Shown: positions 57,378 through 64,000 of the stretch, one piece after another
How the letters are laid out: each line of letters starts with the position of its first letter
Numbering within the stretch: the first letter of the stretch is position 1
Translations under genes and position numbers: made by a program
Notes under the pieces: model-generated
The model's database searches: none
What the model saw: the letters and a program-made list of their open reading frames with translations, nothing else
What the model was told of the DNA's origin: nothing
Assembly (NCBI GenBank): GCA_002286715.1
Contig: NSJX01000001.1
Span: forward strand, 1,436,217-1,500,216
Reading direction: 5' to 3'
DNA: 64,000 bases
DNA from: Dentipellis sp. KUC8613
Lineage: Eukaryota > Basidiomycota > Agaricomycetes > Russulales > Hericiaceae

Positions 57378-59456
57378 TTATCCTTCTCCGGGTAGTACTT
57401 TGCTGAGTTTCATGAGCTCCTCCCACCGCGCGTCTTTCGTCCTCCCTATCTTCTTTGACTCCTCCAGCGTGAGCACTTCATCCAGGCCGTGCCCCGAGCC
57501 AGCTCCACTCTCCAGGTCCCGAACTGTGCTGGCGATAGTGTCAAGCCACGCTTTAGCCACTTCAACCTGGGAAGGTTCTAGTGCGGGACGCCGCAGCGCC
57601 CAGATAGACCTATCTGTTGCATGTGTGACGTAGCCTACAACGGAAAACATGTTAGTGCACCCGAGCAAGTCGCCGCTACAATAACGTACCTTTCTCACGT
57701 AGTTGCTCGGGCGTCCACCTTATCTCGTATCGCACGACAGGGTACCCGTGATGCTGCAGGTCGCGATGGAGCAGGCGCACCGGAAGGTATACCTGCCCGT
57801 CGCTCAGCATCTCCCCAAAGAGCCTCTGAAACGCAGCGGGGTCCGAGTCCTCCGGGAGGTCAGCATAGTGTTTAACCAGTTTCTCCGTGACGTCTTCGGG
57901 GTAGTAGCGCTTCATGTTCGTCAAGATGTCGCTCTTCTGCTTGATCGGGTGCGCAATAGAGTAGAGATACCACTCCTCGGATACAGTCCCGATAACGACG
58001 CTGCGCACGCCGTGCTCCAGAAGGCCACGGGCGAGGCCGCCCGAGCGCTGCCAGGTCATAGGATCCGGCGTGTCTGAAAGCCATGTTCCATCCATGGAGC
58101 CGCGGAAGGTCCCGTAGAGGCCTAGTTTCTCCTCGGTGATCAGGGAGGTAATGGTTTCCCAAGGGACCTTCTTCTCATCCTTCAGTATGGTGAGCACATC
58201 GGGATTGTCAGGGTTCAGGCCCAGCGCTTGACAGAGCGTGTGGAACTGGGGCCGTAATTCGGACGGCCGTTTCGGGTTGGTGCTGAGTAGGTTTGGGTAA
58301 GAATGACGGCACGAAAGCATGAAGGTGGACGTACACGAGGGCATTGGACTGAAGTATGGCAGAATGAAACGGGGCTTTCACACCAGCTGGCAGCCGTGAA
58401 GCACGGTGGAGTAGTTGATGGACAGAATGGGCGCCTGTATGCTCCCATTGTTAGAGCACCGTGCCCGACAGAGGGGTAAGCTGCACAAACCCGCCGACAG
58501 CCCAGTGAGCTGTATATCGTTTGGATTTCCTAGATGACATTCATGAGCATGAAGCGACATCGTACCGGAACATGTCTATATATCACCTCCGAAGGCCTCG
58601 ATATTATCTCTGATCCATTCAAGTGCCAACCACTGGTCCTTGAAACCGAAGTTGCCGTCGACTTTAGGCTCGTCGCAGGCCAAAAAACCGAATGCTGATA
58701 GCCGATAGCCGATGTTTACCCAAACCTCGGAACGCTCTGCGGACACGTATTGTGCTTGACTGCCAAGCCCGTGAGGTGAGCCGAACTGAAGAAATCTGCG
58801 CAGAAAGGTCAAAGAAAATCGAATGTCAGCTGCAAGAAAGTTGACTCACCCTCCGTGGATATATAATTTGACAGGGAAGCTCTTCTTCGATGGGAATTCC
58901 GGGGGGATTACAATGTTAACGAAAAGGCTGCCAGATCCTTCCATCGTCAAGTAACCCTGTTTCAGATTCAAAACTCACGGATTTTCAGTGGGTCGTCCCA
59001 GCCCTACTTTGTCTTCGAAGGGTGTTCCTGTGTGGAATGATTAAATCATATGGCGTCCATGACGCTGCCGAGATGTCGCATACCAACAGCCTGTCCATCG
59101 TTCAATGGTTGCGCCGCGTCTACGGTCGAGCATAAGACCCTCGATTACGTCGCCAGGTAACATTCATCCAACGCACATGCATTCTCGAGGATATACTCTT
59201 TCTGCGCGTAACGATAGTCTGCAGGTAATGCAGTCGGGTCTTCGAACCGTGTCGGCGGCAGCGCGTAGGGGATTTCTAACATGGTTCATATCATCGTCAA
59301 TTAGGAAATATCTTGTACATATTGACACTCAGACTCACCTAGGAACACGGCAGCTCCGTTCTTGGCACGACCACCGGTCACTGGCCCAAAGCGAGTCTCC
59401 ACTTGAACTCGTTCTTTCGACTCGGGGAGCTCTTCACCAAGATGGACCTTTGCCAT
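57378..59456 (-). CDS. Carboxylesterase type B (alpha/beta hydrolase)
   Basis: Ten exons (minus: 59456-59339, 59275-59177, 59119-59084, 59027-58979, 58927-58850, 58795-58587, 58529-58491, 58434-58335, 58282-57690, 57634-57378) give about 525 residues. Family blocks: TRFGPVTGGRAKNGAAVF, EIPYALPPTRFEDP, LYIHGGFLQFGSPHGLGSQA (oxyanion hole), VNIGYRLSAFGFLAC, FGFKDQWLALEWIRDNIEAF and LTGLSAGAHSVHQLL with the nucleophile Ser in GLSAG, split by an intron. No signal peptide is seen, so it is probably intracellular. It hydrolyses carboxylic esters; the natural substrate is unknown. The start at MAKVHLGEE is preferred over an upstream Met at 59519 because the conserved N-terminus begins there. Convergent with the permease. 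Confidence 0.92.
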
Positions 59457-59725
59457 GATGACGGTGAGATACGAAGCGGCCGAGATGAGATACTCGCCGC
59501 TCGGACTCCCGTGTTCCATGAGAGGTCAAGTGATTCGAAGCCTTAACCTCGTCATAGGGTTGCATACTAGCGTACCTTCGTCGACTTGGCCCGGAACCGT
59601 CCAAAAACTCATATCTTGTCCTATGGAGGGGTGAATATGGAGACTATGGCGTGATACCATCGATTCTCAGGCACACTTCACATGGAATGGCATAGTTAAT
59701 CGATAATTATGAGTTGCGTGTGAGA

Positions 59726-61352
59726 TTATTCCGACGTGAATCCACGGGGCATGACTGCACCCGCAGCAGGCTTCACTCGAGCGCGGAAGTCGTGGGCCAT
59801 CTCTATCATAGGGACCCACGAGACATGTTCGTGTGAGTTTACCCACTCGATGAAACGCTCCTGATATATGGTTAGCAGCTGGGTCCACGAAATGGTTGAA
59901 GAGACTCACAAGCATCAGGAGGACGTGAGGACGCCTGAGGGACGTTCAGATTGTGGACTGCGATACCGACACATGCAGCTTACCCGCTAACATCCGGATG
60001 TATAGTAATCGGGAAGATGAAATTCTCTTCCTCCCTGCAAAATGTGTTAATTAACATGTAATTGTAGATTGCGATTGAGTGGACTGACCTATACAGATAA
60101 CTGAAGGTGTCCTTCCACAGTTGCTCGACGTCACGAGTGTTCACCTACATTGCACCCTCTGATGAGCTTCGCTGCTTGGCCGAATCGGACTAATAACTGA
60201 CCCAACCGTGTGAATTTGCACTCGACTTGATAAACCTATAATAAGGACACGTGTTCAGCTTTGACCACATTCATGTCGAGCTCAGCAGATGACACACATC
60301 ATAGGCGGTAGGTCGTCCAAGTACCTGATGTTCAATTAGCATCGTATCAAAGGAAAAGATGAAAACTGCAGTACTGACCAGTTGGCAGGGATTTCGACTA
60401 ATCCCGTCTCCTTGCCTCTCTGAAGAGGCTTCATCCAGGTGTCAGCGCTAGCTTTATAGTCGATCTTGGTCCAAGTGTCTTGATCACGCAGATAGTATGC
60501 TTGGGAGCTACAAGGGAATTAATTATGGTAATGGGACCACGGGCGGCTACGCACTCATGAGCCATGTTTGAATGGTCTAGTATGTCCTTCTTCAGACGGA
60601 TTCGCTTTTGCACTGAATCAAAATCTACATACCGTACTGTATTCCCTTCTCGAGCAGAAGGTCTGTACCCTCACTGCTAGTCTCCCACCATGGTGCTACG
60701 CTACCTCTAGGTGGGATGCCGTTATTGAATTTCGTGAGCAGCTGGTAGGTATGGTCGAGGATATCGCGCTGCTGTTCGAAACTCATCGACACGGGATTCT
60801 AGGCGTGTCGTCATGCTGTTGTTAAGGTTGTGGAAATATGCCGTATACTAACCTCGTGCGAGTACCCGTGCAGACCACTTGAAGAAAGATGTCAATTATC
60901 GACTGAATTACGCTGCGGGCTGCGCGCTCTTACATCTCGTGTCCTGCATCTCTGACGGCGGCCATCTGCTGCGGGAAGGTTTCTAAGCTGTGTCCTTTTC
61001 AAAGCGTGAGCTTGACGCAATTTGTTCGAGACATATGACCCAGATTACCAGGGATGAACCAGGTCGTCTTGATCTTGTATTTGTCGAAGAGTTTCAGAAG
61101 GCGCGGGACGCCTACTTCACCAGCAAACATGCCCTATCGTGCGATGCATATCAAAAGACTGGACATCATTCTATAGTGTACACAAAGACACATACCCTGG
61201 AGATGTCCAAAGGAGAATCTTCACCACCATACGATCCAAGCCTGAATTTCGGAAGTGGTCATTATCGTTAGCCCTCTCTGCATGTCAACCACATACCAGC
61301 CTGCCACGGCGTCCACATCAACTCCGAACCCTATGAGCACTTTCCTCGTCAT
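59726..61352 (-). CDS. PgdA-like polysaccharide deacetylase (NodB fold)
   Basis: Fourteen exons (minus: 61352-61297, 61241-61196, 61133-61049, 60994-60934, 60877-60853, 60798-60633, 60576-60555, 60507-60379, 60324-60298, 60235-60202, 60144-60089, 60034-59984, 59934-59910, 59860-59726) give about 305 residues. The protein lacks a signal peptide and starts directly with the fold: [20 protein letters not shown] (metal Asp), [28 protein letters not shown] (metal His pair) and [15 protein letters not shown]. Later blocks are [15 protein letters not shown] and [15 protein letters not shown]. This set resembles the Helicobacter PgdA (HP0310)-type subgroup rather than fungal chitin deacetylases. Its substrate is unclear; cytosolic amidohydrolase activity is possible. 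Several exons are only 22-34 nt. Confidence 0.92.
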
Positions 61353-61788
61353 GTTTTGTTGAAGTGCGAACGAAAGAAATACTTGTGAGATAAGGGGTGG
61401 TCATGTCAATGATCAGTGTTAGTCTGTCGGAACCCATGACCGTTCCGATAAGTTCTCTTCCCCGCGGTCACGACGAGTCCATCAGGCACAAGTCTTATCG
61501 CAGCCTGTTGAAGTGGACCCCACGGGAAGTAAGTTCAATTAAGAATAGTCATCCGGCTGGCGGGAGGTACAAGAAGGCAAACAAGTCGCCCGAGTTCGCC
61601 GCCAGTGTCAAGTTATCCGAGGCGGCGCGGACTCGTCCGCGTCCCCGACGCGCTTGTGGCTGAAGCGGCCGCACCAGCGCTTATTGGAACAGTCGGTACA
61701 TACCAAGCACTGACTTCACGCGACGGTGAGCCAGTGAGCTCGAAGCCTTTATCGCACGCGTACAGCTCCGCTGTCGTTGGTAAGAGCC
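61353..61788. other. Divergent promoter; possible 5' exon of tubulin-complex gene
   Basis: 436 bp. An open frame (61605-61829) ends near a GTAAGA donor at 61780, so translation of the next gene might begin upstream and splice into 61831. I could not confirm a start, so the simpler start at 61789 was kept. Confidence 0.35.
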
Positions 61789-63920
61789 ATGCACCGACCC
61801 AAATTAACCATTACACCGTCTGCAAGTAGCGAAAGCCAACGACCACCCTCTAGCGCGTCGTCTGCAAGGCCGTCCTCCAGTTCGTCCTTCAGACCCCCAT
61901 CTAGTGCATCTCTCAGACCACCTTCAAGTGCATCCCATCGGCCGCCTTCAGCCCAATCAACCCATAGACCTCCTTCCAGCGCGTCCGTTCGGTCAGCTTC
62001 ACGCCTCTCGCAAAGACCTGTATCGCGATTATCTCAGCGACCCGCAACCCGACAGTCCACGCGACTCCTTCCGTCCATTCAGACACTTGTTACTCAGGTC
62101 TCTGGAATATCGGCTGAAAATGACGAGGAAGAATTTCGTGCTGTCGTGGAATCAGTCTCTAGAAGCTTGGACTACAAGGCAAAGGCTGCACCAAGCTCGA
62201 ATTTAGACGACATTGAGAAGCAGTTCAAAGGGTACGAGATACCGGTCACTTCTGTTATCGAACAATTCTGACTTCAACAGACTCGTCCGAAAAGCACGCA
62301 TCAACTCAGAAGATGCTTGGGCAAGTGCGTTGCAGACGTCTTATACAAAATTGAAGACGCACATGCAGCAAGCGTCCACTGACCTTGATGAGGAGATCAA
62401 GGTGAGAAACTTGACGCGCGGTTACATTTTTTCGTTACTTACGGGGTGTGCAGCTATCTCGTCTCCCAGACCATCTTCACCTTCTGGTACTATCCTCGAC
62501 CACTTCTACGATATCTACGGCTTATGGGGCGAAGTAGATGCTATTGTCCCAGTCTGCAGATCAATCAACGCTTCGGCAAGCTGAAAACTATCTCGAAAGC
62601 ATTAGGAACCCACCTCCGAAACCCCCAACATTGACGTGGAAAGAGATCCTAGATGAGGAGCCTTTCGAAGGGCAACATTGGGAAGGTGTTTATGGCCTTC
62701 CTCCAGGCAGCACAGTAGAAGGCTGGGAAACAAGAAGTTTGGACAGCACACCACCTCTTTCGCCCTTGGATTCTGGCGATCGTAGCGACCTGGATGTATC
62801 TATCTCTTCCGTCGAGTCACTGGAGCCAGAGGAAGAACAACCCCTACCTAATATTTATTCCGTTCACCCTACACGGCCTTCAGAGAGTTCTTATGCCTAC
62901 CGTCAAGAAGTCGAGGACCTTCAAGCCAAGCAGTATTGGAGGACAGAGTGGAAGCCAGATTTTCCGATAAGCACTACATTCGATATCGGAAATGCATCTT
63001 CTTTTGGTTTGTCTGTCTGTACCACACCTTGCGCGATATACTCATCTTCTTTCAGGACCTGCAATCACTCGCGCACTAAGCTTGAATGCATCCGCTTTGC
63101 AAAGTCCTGGTCGCGAAGTAAGTCGCATTTGATCACATCGTTTATCTCTCCACTGAGTTGGACCAGAGATACATTTATGAACATGATGCAGTCCGTGAAG
63201 TGCTCATGGCTCTTCAGGGAAGGCAGAACCTAATGCTGAGGTGGACACATCGTTCAGGCACTGTGTTTTTGTTCGAGGTAAGCCACATCCACTCGCTCAT
63301 TCACTAGCGCTAATAATTGCACCCAGCCCATCGCAAATGCACCACGCCTGTCCCACTTGTCTTTGACCGCTCAAAACTCCATACTCGAGACCTTCGCGGA
63401 TACTGCCACCGTACTTGAGCATCTCCGCAAATACACCTTCCGGATCCTTAGCAAGGCAATACACACCAACGACTCGCCCGATAGACACAGTCTATCCTCA
63501 GGGCGGCAGAACTACCCCAACCTGACCCTGCAAGCCTACTGCGACGCTGTTGACTCGCAAATCCGACAATTCGACAGCTGGTGTGCCGCGCGGGAGCAGG
63601 ACATCGGACTGGCTAAGGCCGGGGCCGGAGCGCCGCTCGTCGTCAGTCTTCTCAGCCTTCAAAAACAGCTCCGCGACACCTTCGCACGGACTTTCGAGGT
63701 GCTCCTGGATGTGACTAGACGAGTGACGCGGCAGATTGCGCGCACACAGGATACGGAGACCGAAATATGGATGCTGGCGGAGCTCCCGGTACGCACGACT
63801 CCGTCAGGGATCACAACGTTGCTCCTGGATACCCTCCTATCCTCCGTACAAGAGCACATCACCATGGACGACATCATCACCTCCGACACGCTCATGCGCG
63901 TGTTCACACTGGCTGCATAG
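61789..63920 (+). CDS. Gamma-tubulin complex component (GCP5/6-like), C-terminus missing
   Basis: Exons 61789-62231, 62281-62401, 62454-62486, 62553-63006, 63056-63117, 63158-63277 and 63327-63920 give about 608 residues. The first ~90 are a low-complexity repeat of RPPSSAS-like units. Further on: RKARINSEDAWASALQTSYT, LTWKEILDEEPFEGQHWEGV, YIYEHDAVREVLMALQGRQN and LQAYCDAVDSQIRQFDSWC, typical of the N-terminal (GRIP1) half of GCP4/5/6-type proteins that assemble gamma-tubulin rings. The GRIP2 half that binds gamma-tubulin is absent: the frame stops at 63918-63920. Either an intron begins just before (for example at GTGTTC, 63900) and the gene continues outside the window, or the gene is truncated. 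The call is by remembered resemblance. Confidence 0.7.
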
Positions 63921-64000
63921 CATAGTTTTCCCTCGCCAATACCATAAAAAAAGTTCAACATTTTTCATATACTTTATCTGAGAAATTCCAGTGCTAATTC
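63921..64000. other. Window end
   Basis: Eighty AT-rich bases with an A-run (CATAAAAAAAG). Could be the 3' end of the preceding gene or part of an intron. Confidence 0.3.

Noticed and set aside
1..64000. Secondary-metabolite cluster around the oxygenase, transporter and esterase
   Set aside because: No polyketide, peptide or terpene synthase is present and the genes are far apart among housekeeping genes.

Overview
The window is nuclear DNA of a filamentous basidiomycete, most likely a wood-decay agaricomycete (polypore-like). The evidence is a GC-rich sequence, densely packed genes, many 50-60 bp GT-AG introns with CTNA branch sites, and protein families and exon styles typical of that group. 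No rRNA, tRNA, CRISPR array or intact transposon was recognised. About 27 protein genes can be supported; for most multi-exon ones I rebuilt the full exon chain by hand from splice signals, reading frame and conserved motifs, and these chains are in phase from start to stop.

Layout. 1-0.8 kb: gene-free, with eight copies of an 8-bp CGTGTCCC/GGGACACG motif. 0.8-8 kb: a 2-oxoglutarate/Fe(II) oxygenase, a RING E3 ligase, an AlaX-type tRNA editing enzyme (minus strand) and an anion:cation symporter. 8.9-16 kb: two paralogous GPI-type chitin deacetylases in the same orientation with an F-box gene between them. 16-18 kb: gene-poor. 18-28 kb: STE20/GCK-like kinase and a REEP/Yop1-type membrane-shaping protein (both minus), then BUD31 (spliceosome) and a KHA1-type cation/H+ antiporter. 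28-32 kb: two adjacent single-exon genes of an unrecognised family that appear to be paralogs. 32.8-41.4 kb: minus-strand series of a disordered Ser-rich protein, a PP2C phosphatase, a glycerophosphodiester phosphodiesterase and a lysophosphatidate acyltransferase. 41.8-47.2 kb: a NOL11/Utp8-like ribosome-biogenesis factor and a fused MogA-MoeA molybdenum-cofactor enzyme (gephyrin/Cnx1 type). 47.4-54.2 kb: DASH subunit SPC19, a doubtful small gene, the KEX1 carboxypeptidase, an ER thioredoxin-fold protein without a CxxC, and MGM101. 55-64 kb: GABA/amino-acid permease, carboxylesterase, a PgdA-like (NodB) deacetylase in 14 exons, and a gamma-tubulin-complex component that ends early near the window edge.

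The genes do not form one pathway or biosynthetic cluster. The loosest themes are cell-wall chitin modification (three NodB-fold deacetylases), secretory/membrane functions (KEX1, REEP, ER thioredoxin-fold, acyltransferase, GDPD) and mitotic spindle (SPC19, gamma-tubulin complex). The most unusual points are the paralogous pair at 28-32 kb, the PgdA-like gene, three introns that need GC donors, the His-rich linker of the molybdenum-cofactor enzyme, and the truncated gamma-tubulin-complex protein.
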